Shown here piece after piece: positions 24,911-33,166 of a stretch of 64,000 bases of DNA. Source of the DNA: Streptomyces sp. NRRL F-5727 (GTDB taxonomy: Bacteria; Actinomycetota; Actinomycetes; Streptomycetales; Streptomycetaceae). Where the stretch lies: assembly GCF_000719555.1 (NCBI RefSeq), contig NZ_JOGX01000031.1, positions 7,195-71,194 on the forward strand. Reading direction: 5' to 3'. The notes beneath the pieces were generated by a model that saw only the letters and a program-made list of their open reading frames with translations, did no database searches and was not told the DNA's origin. Position 1 is the first letter of the stretch. The number at the start of each line of letters is the position of its first letter. The position numbers were made by a program, and so were the translations under genes.

Positions 24911-25228
24911 ATGACGACGGACACGCCCTCGAACCACGGCTCCCGGGACACCGTCCCCGGCACCGCCCTGAACTCCACGAACCTCCGCGTCCTCGCGGGC
25001 CTCGGTCTGCTGCTCGTCGCGGTCTGCACGGTGGCGACCATGGCGGTCACCCTCACCGACGCGATCTCCGACGACGGCGTCGGCGGCGCCTTCGTCACGG
25101 CCGGCTTCTGGTCCGCGGGCCTCGCGGCCCTGGCGGGCGTGGCGGCCCTCGCCGTCCCCCGCCGGACCCTCGTCGCCGCCCAGTACGTCCTGGCGGTCGC
25201 CGCCCCGCTCCTGGCTCTGATGGACTAG
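24911..25228 (+). CDS. Small membrane protein
   Basis: The 105-residue protein has a polar N-terminus of about 25 residues and three hydrophobic segments (about 27-50, 60-80, 86-103). No family is recognised. TGGGAT lies 6 nt before the ATG, a weak leaderless-type signal. It is convergent with the XPB helicase gene, with 17 bp between. Confidence 0.6.
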   Translation: MTTDTPSNHGSRDTVPGTALNSTNLRVLAGLGLLLVAVCTVATMAVTLTDAISDDGVGGAFVTAGFWSAGLAALAGVAALAVPRRTLVAAQYVLAVAAPLLALMD

Positions 25229-25245
25229 GCGGCGACCGGCCGGGG

Positions 25246-26886
25246 TCAGCCCCCCAGCAGCTCGTCCGCGTCCACGATCCGGTAGGCGTACCCCTGCTCC
25301 GCCAGGAACCGCTGCCGGTGCGCGGCGAAGTCCTGGTCGATGGTGTCGCGGGCGACGACCGAGTAGAAGTGCGCCTGGTGGCCGTCCGCCTTCGGGCGCA
25401 GCACCCGGCCGAGGCGCTGGGCCTCCTCCTGGCGGGAGCCGAAGGTGCCGGAGACCTGGATGGCGACCGTCGCCTCGGGCAGGTCGATCGAGAAGTTCGC
25501 GACCTTCGACACCACGAGCACGTTGATCTCGCCGTTGCGGAAGGCGTCGAAGAGCCGCTCCCGCTCCTTGTTGGACGTCTCGCCCTTGATGACCGGCGCG
25601 TCGAGGTGCGCGCCGAGCTCGTCGAGCTGGTCGATGTACTGGCCGATGACGAGGATCTGCTGCCCGGCGAACCTCTTCACCAGCGCCTCCGTCACCCGCC
25701 GCTTGGTCGCCGTCGTCGCGCAGAAGCGGTACTTCTCCTCCGCCTCGGCCGTCGCGTACGCCAGCCGCTCGGACTCGGTGAGGTTCACCCGCACCTCGAC
25801 GCAGTCGGCGGGCGCGATGTACCCCTGCGCCTCGATCTCCTTCCACGGCGCGTCGAACCGCTTGGGCCCGATCAGCGAGAAGACGTCCGCCTCCTTGCCG
25901 TCCTCGCGGACGAGCGTCGCGGTCAGGCCGAGCCGGCGGCGGGCCTGGAGGTCGGCGGTGAACTTGAAGACCGGCGCGGGCAGCAGGTGCACCTCGTCGT
26001 AGACGATCAGGCCCCAGTCCCGGGAGTCGAAGAGCTCCAGGTGCGGGTAGACGCCCTTCCGCTTGGTGGTGAGGACCTGGTACGTGGCGATGGTGACGGG
26101 CCGGATCTCCTTCTTGGTCCCGCTGTACTCGCCGATCTCGTCCTCGGTCAGCGAGGTCCGCCGGACCAGCTCGTTCTTCCACTGCCGGGCGGAGACGGTG
26201 TTGGTGACGAGGATCAGCGTGGTCGCCCGGGCCTTCGCCATCGCGCCCGCCCCGACCAGCGTCTTCCCGGCGCCGCAGGGCAGCACGACGACGCCGCTGC
26301 CGCCGTGCCAGAACCCCTCGACGGCGTGCTGCTGGTACGGCCGCAGGCTCCAGCCGTCCTCGGCGAGGTCGATCGGGTGCGCCTCGCCGTCGACGTATCC
26401 GGCGAGGTCCTCGGCGGGCCAGCCGAGCTTCAGCAGCGTCTGCTTGATCTGGCCGCGCTCGGAGGGGTGCACGACGACCGTGTCGGGGTCGATCCGCGCG
26501 CCGACGAGCGGCTGCACCCGCTTCGACCGCAGGATCTCCTCCAGCACGGGCCGGTCGGTGGTGGTCAGCACGAGTCCGTGCGCGGGGTGCTTGGAGAGCG
26601 TGAGCCGCCCGTACCGGTCCATGGTCTCGGCGATGTCGACGAGCAGCGCGTGCGGCACCGGGTAGCGGGAGTACTCCACGAGCGCGTCCACGACCTGCTC
26701 GGCGTCGTGCCCGGCGGCCCGCGCGTTCCACAGCCCGAGCGGCGTCACCCGGTACGTGTGGATGTGCTCGGGCGCCCGCTCCAGCTCGGCGAAGGGCGCG
26801 ATGGCCCGCCGGCAGGCGTCGGCGAGCTCGTGGTCGACCTCCAGGAGCAGCGTCTTGTCACTCTGGACGATGAGTGGCCCGTTCAC
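25246..26886 (-). CDS. XPB/Ssl2-type DNA repair helicase
   Basis: The 546-residue superfamily 2 helicase has an N-terminal damage-recognition-like domain (about 1-170), Walker A PCGAGKT, Walker B YDEVHLLPA, the LGLTATLVREDG segment with an RED motif typical of XPB, and the C-terminal QEEAQRLGRVLRPK motif. Bacterial XPB proteins unwind DNA and work with helicase-associated proteins in repair or transcription. The start is GTG at 26886. In many actinobacteria the XPB gene neighbours a large helicase-associated gene; here such a gene lies at 28534-31200 with four small genes inserted between them. Confidence 0.9.
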   Translation of the reverse strand: MNGPLIVQSDKTLLLEVDHELADACRRAIAPFAELERAPEHIHTYRVTPLGLWNARAAGHDAEQVVDALVEYSRYPVPHALLVDIAETMDRYGRLTLSKHPAHGLVLTTTDRPVLEEILRSKRVQPLVGARIDPDTVVVHPSERGQIKQTLLKLGWPAEDLAGYVDGEAHPIDLAEDGWSLRPYQQHAVEGFWHGGSGVVVLPCGAGKTLVGAGAMAKARATTLILVTNTVSARQWKNELVRRTSLTEDEIGEYSGTKKEIRPVTIATYQVLTTKRKGVYPHLELFDSRDWGLIVYDEVHLLPAPVFKFTADLQARRRLGLTATLVREDGKEADVFSLIGPKRFDAPWKEIEAQGYIAPADCVEVRVNLTESERLAYATAEAEEKYRFCATTATKRRVTEALVKRFAGQQILVIGQYIDQLDELGAHLDAPVIKGETSNKERERLFDAFRNGEINVLVVSKVANFSIDLPEATVAIQVSGTFGSRQEEAQRLGRVLRPKADGHQAHFYSVVARDTIDQDFAAHRQRFLAEQGYAYRIVDADELLGG

Positions 26887-27018
26887 GCGCGATCAGGTCC
26901 TTCCGGCAGCAGGCCGTTCCCGTAACGGCCAATCCTCCAGTCTGCCCGATGCGGGGCCGTGGTCGGCGGGGGCTGCCACACTGGACGCGACGGACTGCCG
27001 AGAGGGAGGTGGCAAGCG

Positions 27019-27597
27019 ATGAGCGTCGCGCATGATCCGCATGACGGGCCCTGGACGATCGAGGAGGTCCTGGCTCTGGGGGAGGACCGTGGTCAGCGTC
27101 GTGAATTGATGGGGGAAGCGCTCTTGACGTCACCGGCTCCGGGATTCATGCACCAGCGGGCCTCGTTCCGCCTGGCGTCGCTCTTGGACCAGGCCGTTCA
27201 GGCGGCAGGTGTGTCGGCAGAGGTCCTGGAAGCTGTGAATGTCGTCCTGCCGGACGGTCTCTTCATTCCGGACATCGTCGTGGTCGAGGCGGCCGCCGCC
27301 GCCGAGAACCCGACGACGTGCGACGCCGACGCCGTCCTCCTCGTCGTCGAGATCGTCTCGCCCTCCTCCTCGGGGCGCCGGACCGACCGGCTGCTCAAGC
27401 CGCCGTACTACGCGGAGGCCGGGATCGAGCACCTGTGGCGTCTGGAGCTGGAGCCCGCGCCCGCGCTCGTCGTGTCCGAACTGAGCGACGGGCGGTATGT
27501 GGAGCGGGTGGTGGCGGAGGCCGGGCGGGGGACGGTCGTCGAGAAGCCGTTCCCGGTCGAGGTGGATCCGGGCCGCCTGGTGAGTCAGCGCCGCTGA
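27019..27597 (+). CDS. Uma2 family (DUF820) endonuclease-fold protein
   Basis: The 192-residue protein has the Uma2 layout: RRELMGEALLTSPAPG near the start, then FIPDIVVVEA and LLVVEIVSPSSS, the D-ExE core of the PD-(D/E)XK-like fold, and KPPYYAEAGIEHLWRLEL. These proteins are common and multi-copy in Streptomyces; the biological role is unknown. GAGGGAGG precedes the ATG. It is divergent from the XPB gene and convergent with the VOC gene. Confidence 0.85.
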   Translation: MSVAHDPHDGPWTIEEVLALGEDRGQRRELMGEALLTSPAPGFMHQRASFRLASLLDQAVQAAGVSAEVLEAVNVVLPDGLFIPDIVVVEAAAAAENPTTCDADAVLLVVEIVSPSSSGRRTDRLLKPPYYAEAGIEHLWRLELEPAPALVVSELSDGRYVERVVAEAGRGTVVEKPFPVEVDPGRLVSQRR

Positions 27598-27608
27598 GGG
27601 GGCCGAGC

Positions 27609-27995
27609 TCAGGTAGTGGGCTCCAGGAACTCCAGGCGGTTGCCGAGGTCGTCGGCGGTGTGGAAGCGGGTGTAGCCGGGGAAGGCGTCGTCCCAGGTGG
27701 CGGTCGTGCCCCGGCTCTCCAGGCGGGCGGCGAGGGCGTGGATGCCGGTGACGAGGATGCCGGGGTGGGCCTTGCGGGCGGGGCGGAAGTCGTCCTCGAC
27801 GCCGAGGTGCACCTCGATGCCGCCGCCGCGGAACCAGCAGCCGCCGCGGGCCGCGAGGACCGGGGGCTTCTGGATCTCCGTCAGGCCGAGTGCGTCGCCC
27901 CAGAAGGCGCGGCAGGCGTCCTCGCCGCCCGGCGGGATGGAGAGCTGGACGTGGTGCAGGCCGGCCAGGGCGTAGGTCGAAGCCTCCGTCGACAT
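27609..27995 (-). CDS. VOC-family (glyoxalase-fold) protein
   Basis: The 128-residue single-domain protein opens with LAGLHHVQLSIPPGGEDACR, which supplies the first metal-ligand position, and closes with a glyoxalase-fold strand LGNRLEFLEP with its Glu. VOC proteins act as dioxygenases, isomerases, fosfomycin-type transferases or binding proteins; the reaction cannot be assigned. GGGGGA lies upstream of the ATG. Tandem TCTTGATGTC-type sites at 28009-28037 in its promoter suggest control by a MarR- or GntR-like repressor not encoded next to it. Confidence 0.8.
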   Translation of the reverse strand: MSTEASTYALAGLHHVQLSIPPGGEDACRAFWGDALGLTEIQKPPVLAARGGCWFRGGGIEVHLGVEDDFRPARKAHPGILVTGIHALAARLESRGTTATWDDAFPGYTRFHTADDLGNRLEFLEPTT

Positions 27996-28008
27996 GACGA
28001 CAGTCCCC

Positions 28009-28037
28009 CTTGATGTCGAGAATCTTGATGTCAAGAT
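28009..28037. promoter_or_regulatory. Tandem operator upstream of the VOC gene
   Basis: CTTGATGTCGAGA (28009-28021) is followed directly by the 16-bp palindrome ATCTTGATGTCAAGAT (28022-28037). Both share TTGATGTC and probably bind the same dimeric repressor. Confidence 0.55.
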
Positions 28038-28143
28038 AGTGGGCGGCGGAGGGCCGCCGCAAGAGCCGGCCTGAGTAGCGGGGCGCGTGAGGATGAGTAG
28101 GCGCGCGGTGGGACGGGCGGGGCGCGGCCGGTGGGATGGACGC

Positions 28144-28518
28144 ATGAGCCAGCGCACCGCCCCCGCCCCTGCCGCCGCCCCTGCCCCTGCTCCTGCCCCC
28201 GACCCTGCCGCCGCCGACCCCCGCTGGTGGGCGGTGCCGCTGGCGGCGACCCTGCTCGCGCCCGTGCTGTCGTGCGGGGCGGCGGTCGCGGGGGACCTGT
28301 TCACGGCCCTTCCCGTCTTCCTCGCCGCCGGCTTCGTCCTGCCCCTCGCGGTCGTCGCGCCGGGCTGGTTCCTCGCCCGGACCGTGCGGCGGCGCCGGGC
28401 GCGCGTCCGGCTCGCGGTCACGGGGTGCGTCCTGGCGGCGGTCTACCCGCTGCTGCTGACCCAGGTCGCCTGGATGTACTTCTTCGTCATGCTGCTCACC
28501 GGCAACGTGCGCGCCTGA
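28144..28518 (+). CDS. Small membrane protein with Ala/Pro-rich N-terminus
   Basis: The 124-residue protein has an Ala-Pro repeat-rich N-terminal 25 residues (PAPAAAPAPAPAPDPAAA), then three or four hydrophobic segments with a basic loop VRRRRARVR between them. No family is recognised. TGGGAT lies 6 nt before the ATG. It is convergent with the helicase-associated gene. Confidence 0.65.
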   Translation: MSQRTAPAPAAAPAPAPAPDPAAADPRWWAVPLAATLLAPVLSCGAAVAGDLFTALPVFLAAGFVLPLAVVAPGWFLARTVRRRRARVRLAVTGCVLAAVYPLLLTQVAWMYFFVMLLTGNVRA

Positions 28519-28533
28519 CGGCCGGACCCGCGC

Positions 28534-31200
28534 TCAGACCTCCTCGTCCGCCAGTTCCGCCACGCCCGTGATGCGGTGCAGGGGGTACGTGCGGACCTCG
28601 TCGGCCGTGTGGTCGTAGCCGGTCACGAAGCCGCCCTCCACCCGGACCGGGGCGATGACCCGCTGGCTGGCGGCGCCCTCGGCGTTGACGTAGCCGATCC
28701 ACACCGCCGAGCCCGTCATGGCCGCCGCCTGCACCGTCGCCAGGGTCTCGGCGGCCGAGGTGCGGGGCAGGCCGCCGGCCGTGACCGGCACGGCGGGTTC
28801 CTTGCGTACCGCCGTGGCGGCGTGGTCACCGGCCCGGATCGCCCGGACCGCCGCCGCGAGCAGCGTGGCGTCGGGGGTCGGCGGGCCGTCCGGGACGGGG
28901 GCCGGGGCGGTGCGGGGCGGGGTGCGGTGGACGTCGGCGCGGGTGATCAGGACGTCGCCCTCCGCGGACTCGGCGGCCGGTGCGTACCCCATCGACCGCA
29001 GCCCGTCGAGGAGCGACGCCGGGTCGGTCTGCGCGGCCAGCACCGTCGGCGCGAGGCGGCGCAGCCGCAGCGCGGCGGAGCGGCGGTCGGCCAGGATCTC
29101 GCCGAGCAGGGCGTCGTCGTCGCAGCGGACGTACGCGGACGCCGCGCCGATCCGCAGATGCCCGTGCTTCCGCGCCACGTCGTCGACGAGGTACGCGAGC
29201 GGCTGCGGCACCGGCGTCCGGGAGTGCGCGGCGAGGAAGGCGTGCAGGTCGGAGGCGGAGCGGCCGGTGTCGAGGGCCCGCCGCACCGAACCGGGCGTGA
29301 ACCGGTAGACCGTCGCGCCACCCTTCGATTCCACGTCCGCCAGGACGGCGAGCGCGTCGGCCAGCGGCCGGAGCAGCGGGCCGGGGGCGACGGCGGTGAG
29401 GTCGGCCTGGAGGAGGACGTGGTCGACGGCCTGGGGCAGCAGCGGTTCGAGGAGCTCCGCCGCGCGTTCCACGGCGACCTCCGGCTCCACCCCGCCGCCC
29501 TCGGCGGCCGGTGGGGCGGCTTCGGAGAGCGGCAGGTTGAGCAGGGCCCGGGCGGCCGTGGACAGCGCGCCGCGGCCGGTGATCCCGAGGAGTTCGGCGT
29601 CGTCGAGGACCCAGCGGGCCAGGCGTTCCCGCAGGTCGGCGGGGGGACGTACGGCCGCCGGCTGCGTGGGCGCGGGGGCGGTGCGGACCTCCGAGGCCCA
29701 GGGCCCGGCCGCGCCGGGCTCGGCGGCGGCACCCGCCGCGGGAGCCGCCGCCGGGGCCCCGCCCGGACGGCCGGAGGCTCCGGCGCCGGAGGACCGTGAG
29801 GGCCGTTCCCAGCGCAGCCGGGCCAGCAGGGACTCCGGGTCGGCCGCCGCGCCCGGCGGCAGCGTCGCCAGCAGGCCGAGGACCCGGTGGCGCACCTCGG
29901 GCGCCGCCGCCCGGTCCAGGTCGGGGCCGAGCGCGGACAGCGTCCGGCCCTTCGCGTCCTGTCCGCCGGCCAGCCGCGGGGTGCGGGTCGCCGTCAGCCA
30001 GGGGGTGACGAGGCGGGCCCAGCGTTCGGCCGGCGGCTGGTCGAGCCAGTCGTCGTACGCGGGCGTCGGCGCGTACCGCTCGTCCGCCTCGCCGTCCGAG
30101 GCCAGCAGCCCCGCCCCGTACGCCAGTTCCAGCCAGAACGCGGCGACCGGCTCCGGCACGTCCAGCGCCGCCGCGGTCCGTTTGAGGTCCCGCACCGACA
30201 GGCCGCCGGCCCGGAGGACCGGCGGGCCGCCGTGGTCCCAGGACTTCAGCAGCTCCTCGACGGTCGAGAGCGCCCCGTACGCCTGCCCGGCGGCGGCGCT
30301 GTCCACAACCTGGGGACGGTACTCGCGCGCCACCCGCACCTCCGGGGCGCGCGGCTCCGGCGACCGGTGCGCCCGCCCGCCCCGCAGGTGCAGCGCCACC
30401 TCGCGCGGCAGCACCACCGTGCGCGGCGACACCGGCAGCAGCAGCCCCCGGTCCCGCAGCCAGCTCACCGGCGGCGTCGGCTTCGCCGTCACCTCGCCGT
30501 ACGGCGGGCCCCACACGAGCCGGTCGAGCACGGCGAGGGCCTCCGGCGGCGCGGTGTCGAGGAGCGCCGCCATCCGCTCCCGGTCGGTGAAGAGCGCGGT
30601 GAGCGCGGCGACCGCGGACACCGGGTCGTGGGTGGACGGCAGCCCGGCGGCCGCCACGATCTCCTGGATCCTGCCCGGCGACATCCCGGCCGTCGACTCG
30701 GCGACGGTCGGCCCGAGCCCGGTGGGGGAGGGGTGCTGCGGCGACGGCGACAGCAGCTCGCGCGCGGTCCGTACGAGCCGCAGCCGGTCGTCGTCGCCCC
30801 ACACCAGCGCCTGTTCGCGCAGCAGCGCCACCGCGCGGGGCAGCGCCGCCTCGATCTCGGGCTCCTCGTGTCCGCCGTCGTAGCCGGTGAACAGGTCGAG
30901 CAGGACCGGGTACGGCGCCGGGTCCGGCGCCACCGCCAGGGTCTCCGCCACCTGGAGCGAGAACCGGTCGAGCCGGTCGAGGGCCCGGACCACGGAGGCC
31001 CGCGTCCCGGCCCGGGTGGCCAGCTGCGTCAGATCGTTCGGCACCGGGCCGAGCAGGTCGGGGCGGGCCCGCAGCAGCGCCGCGAGACCGTCGTCCCCGC
31101 GCGCCCGCAGCGCCTCGGCCAGCGTGCGCGGGCTTCCCGCGGTCCCACTCGGACGTCCCTCGGGCACGTGCGCCTCCCGGTCCAGCTCGCCGATCCCCAT
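28534..31200 (-). CDS. Helicase-associated (XPB-linked) protein
   Basis: The 888-residue protein has no Walker A. Several repeated winged-helix-like regions are followed by a C-terminal WYL-like beta domain (WIGYVNAEGAASQRVIAPV then YPLHRITGV). It matches the actinobacterial helicase-associated family that occurs near the XPB helicase gene and is thought to act with it. A low-complexity Ala/Gly/Pro region lies near the middle. The ATG at 31200 has TAACGT 7 nt upstream and no Shine-Dalgarno sequence, so it is probably leaderless. The partner XPB gene is 1.6 kb away on the same strand. Confidence 0.78.
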   Translation of the reverse strand: MGIGELDREAHVPEGRPSGTAGSPRTLAEALRARGDDGLAALLRARPDLLGPVPNDLTQLATRAGTRASVVRALDRLDRFSLQVAETLAVAPDPAPYPVLLDLFTGYDGGHEEPEIEAALPRAVALLREQALVWGDDDRLRLVRTARELLSPSPQHPSPTGLGPTVAESTAGMSPGRIQEIVAAAGLPSTHDPVSAVAALTALFTDRERMAALLDTAPPEALAVLDRLVWGPPYGEVTAKPTPPVSWLRDRGLLLPVSPRTVVLPREVALHLRGGRAHRSPEPRAPEVRVAREYRPQVVDSAAAGQAYGALSTVEELLKSWDHGGPPVLRAGGLSVRDLKRTAAALDVPEPVAAFWLELAYGAGLLASDGEADERYAPTPAYDDWLDQPPAERWARLVTPWLTATRTPRLAGGQDAKGRTLSALGPDLDRAAAPEVRHRVLGLLATLPPGAAADPESLLARLRWERPSRSSGAGASGRPGGAPAAAPAAGAAAEPGAAGPWASEVRTAPAPTQPAAVRPPADLRERLARWVLDDAELLGITGRGALSTAARALLNLPLSEAAPPAAEGGGVEPEVAVERAAELLEPLLPQAVDHVLLQADLTAVAPGPLLRPLADALAVLADVESKGGATVYRFTPGSVRRALDTGRSASDLHAFLAAHSRTPVPQPLAYLVDDVARKHGHLRIGAASAYVRCDDDALLGEILADRRSAALRLRRLAPTVLAAQTDPASLLDGLRSMGYAPAAESAEGDVLITRADVHRTPPRTAPAPVPDGPPTPDATLLAAAVRAIRAGDHAATAVRKEPAVPVTAGGLPRTSAAETLATVQAAAMTGSAVWIGYVNAEGAASQRVIAPVRVEGGFVTGYDHTADEVRTYPLHRITGVAELADEEV

Positions 31201-31276
31201 CCGCCCCACGTTATCCGCTGTGCAGGCGCTACCGTCAGGACCGGGACGGCGTTCGGCCGGACGGTGGAGGGGCGGC

Positions 31277-32374
31277 GTGGGCATCGAGAGCGACCGGATG
31301 GTCTTCGACTACCTGAGCGAGGTCGGCGACCTGGCCCAGCAGCGGCAGCTCCCGCCGGGCGACCGCAGCGCCCTGGTGGCGGGCCTCCGCGACGAGATCG
31401 ACCGCCGCCGCGCCACGTACGGCGAGGAGTCCCCGTCCGCCGTCCGGGGCATCCTCGGCGACCTGGGCACCCCGGACGAGGTCGTGGCGAGGGCGAAGGA
31501 CGGCGACGGCGGGGGCAGGAGGGGTACGCCCCCGGCCCCCGCCCGGCCCCCGGCCCCCGGCCCGAAGCGCGGCGCCTGGTGGTCCGACACCGACACCGCG
31601 ACCGGCGCCGGCGCCGGCACCAGCAGAACCAGCAGCACCGGCACCGGCTCCAGCAGCACCGGCACCGGCAGAACCAGCAGCACCGGCACCGGCTCCAGCA
31701 GCACCGGCACCGGCTCCAGCTCCAGCACCGGCACCGGCACCGAGTCCCCGCTCCGGAAAGAACCCGCCCCCGTCCCCCACCCCCGCGGCTGGTGGCACGG
31801 CGAGCCGGTCGAGCCCGGCGGCGACCTGGACCCGATGGTGCCCGGCTTCGTCGGCGGCGTGGAGGCATGGGAGCTCTTCCGCCCGCCGGAGCCCGAGGCG
31901 CCGGAGGAGGACGAGCCCGAGGAGGCGCCGGCCCCGGTGGGCCGCGCCCGCCGGCTGGCCCGCATCCTGCGGAGGCGCCGCCCCGAGCCGGAGGCGGCGG
32001 AGGAGGAGCCGGAGGAGGAGGCCGCGGCCCCGGCGCGCCGGGGCGTCGCCCATCCCTTCCTGCTGCTCGCCGCGCTGCTGCTGGTCGCGGGCGCGGCGTT
32101 CGGCTGGCTGCTCGCCCTGGCCGGCGGATGGCTGATCGCGTACGGCTCCCGCCGGCTGACCCCGGGCCAGGTCAAGACGGCCGTCCTGGTCCTCCCGGGT
32201 CTCGCCGCGGCGGGCTCCGCCGCCTGGCTGTGGGGCCGGCGGGACGGCCGCTGGGGCGACCCGCTCCCGCCGGAGGCCCTGAGCGCGGCCCTCGCCGACA
32301 CCTGGCCCTGGACCCTGCGGGCGGCCGCCCTGCTGTCAGCCCTCTATCTGGTCCACCGCGCCCGCCGCGGCTGA
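31277..32374 (+). CDS. Membrane protein with Ser/Thr/Gly repeat linker
   Basis: The 365-residue protein has an N-terminal HAAS-like helical region (residues 1-70, DYLSEVGDLAQQ, GDLGTPDEVV), a disordered linker with a Ser-Thr-Gly repeat (about 105-155), a charged Glu/Pro-rich stretch and three or four C-terminal membrane segments. HAAS domains often pair with PadR regulators, but none is adjacent. The GTG at 31277 has GGAGGGG upstream; an ATG 21 bp later is the alternative. Function is unknown. Confidence 0.72.
   Translation: MGIESDRMVFDYLSEVGDLAQQRQLPPGDRSALVAGLRDEIDRRRATYGEESPSAVRGILGDLGTPDEVVARAKDGDGGGRRGTPPAPARPPAPGPKRGAWWSDTDTATGAGAGTSRTSSTGTGSSSTGTGRTSSTGTGSSSTGTGSSSSTGTGTESPLRKEPAPVPHPRGWWHGEPVEPGGDLDPMVPGFVGGVEAWELFRPPEPEAPEEDEPEEAPAPVGRARRLARILRRRRPEPEAAEEEPEEEAAAPARRGVAHPFLLLAALLLVAGAAFGWLLALAGGWLIAYGSRRLTPGQVKTAVLVLPGLAAAGSAAWLWGRRDGRWGDPLPPEALSAALADTWPWTLRAAALLSALYLVHRARRG
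31599..31743 (+). repeat. Coding minisatellite encoding a Ser/Thr/Gly linker
   Basis: Imperfect tandem units based on CAGCAGCACCGGCACCGGCT and shorter variants encode repeated SSTGTG-type peptides. Units are multiples of 3 bp, so copy-number change would keep the frame. Slippage between strains is likely. Confidence 0.8.
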
Positions 32375-33166
32375 GTCCCGGTCCTCCCAGGGCGCGCCGG
32401 GGACGACGAGCGGGGAGCCGGTCACCGGGTCGGGGACGACGACGGCCGGCAGGCCGAAGACGTCCCGGACCATGGCGTCCGTGACGACCTCGGCCGGCGG
32501 GCCCTGGGTGACGACCCGTCCGGCCTTCATCGCGATGAGGTGGTCCGCGTACCGCGCGGCCTGGTTCAGGTCGTGGAGGACGAGGACCACGGTCCGCCCG
32601 CGCGAGCGGTTGAGGCGGCGGACCAGGTCGAGGACCTCGACCTGGTGCGCGATGTCCAGGTAGGTGGTGGGCTCGTCGAGGAGGAGCAGATCGGTCTCCT
32701 GGGCGAGGGCCATCGCGATCCAGACGCGCTGCCGCTGCCCGCCGGACAGCTCGTCGACGGACCGGTCGGCGAGGGCGGCCACGTCGGTGCGGGCCATGGC
32801 CTCCGTGACGGCCCGCTCGTCCTCCTCGGACCACTGCTTCCACCACGCCTGGTGCGGCTGCCGGCCGCGGGCGACGAGGTCCGCGACGGTGATGGCCTCG
32901 GGCGCGACGGGCGTCTGCGGCAGCAGGCCGATCGAGCGGGCGATGGCCTTCGTGGGGAGCTTCGCCAGCTCCTCCCCGTCGAGCAGCACCGCGCCGCGGA
33001 CCGGCCTGAGGAGCCGGCCGAGGGCGCGCAGGGTGGTGGACTTGCCGCAGGCGTTGGGGCCGACGATGACGGTCACCTTGCCGTCGGGGACCGCGAGGTC
33101 GAGGTCCTCGACGACGACCCGGTTCTCGTAGGCGAGGGTCAGCCCGCGGGCCGTCAGTCTGCTCAT
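32336..33166 (-). CDS. Siderophore ABC transporter ATP-binding protein (FecE/FepC type)
   Basis: The 276-residue ABC ATPase has Walker A GPNACGKST, the LSGGQRQRVWIAMALAQ signature, Walker B LLLLDEPTTYLDIAHQ and the H-loop HDLNQA. The YLDIAHQ segment is characteristic of iron-siderophore importers. Its start overlaps the stop of the preceding permease gene by 4 bp (ATGA). It is the last gene of the three-gene operon with two FecCD permeases. It powers uptake of ferric siderophore; no binding protein is encoded nearby. Confidence 0.9.
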   Translation of the reverse strand: MSRLTARGLTLAYENRVVVEDLDLAVPDGKVTVIVGPNACGKSTTLRALGRLLRPVRGAVLLDGEELAKLPTKAIARSIGLLPQTPVAPEAITVADLVARGRQPHQAWWKQWSEEDERAVTEAMARTDVAALADRSVDELSGGQRQRVWIAMALAQETDLLLLDEPTTYLDIAHQVEVLDLVRRLNRSRGRTVVLVLHDLNQAARYADHLIAMKAGRVVTQGPPAEVVTDAMVRDVFGLPAVVVPDPVTGSPLVVPGAPWEDRDSAAAGAVDQIEG

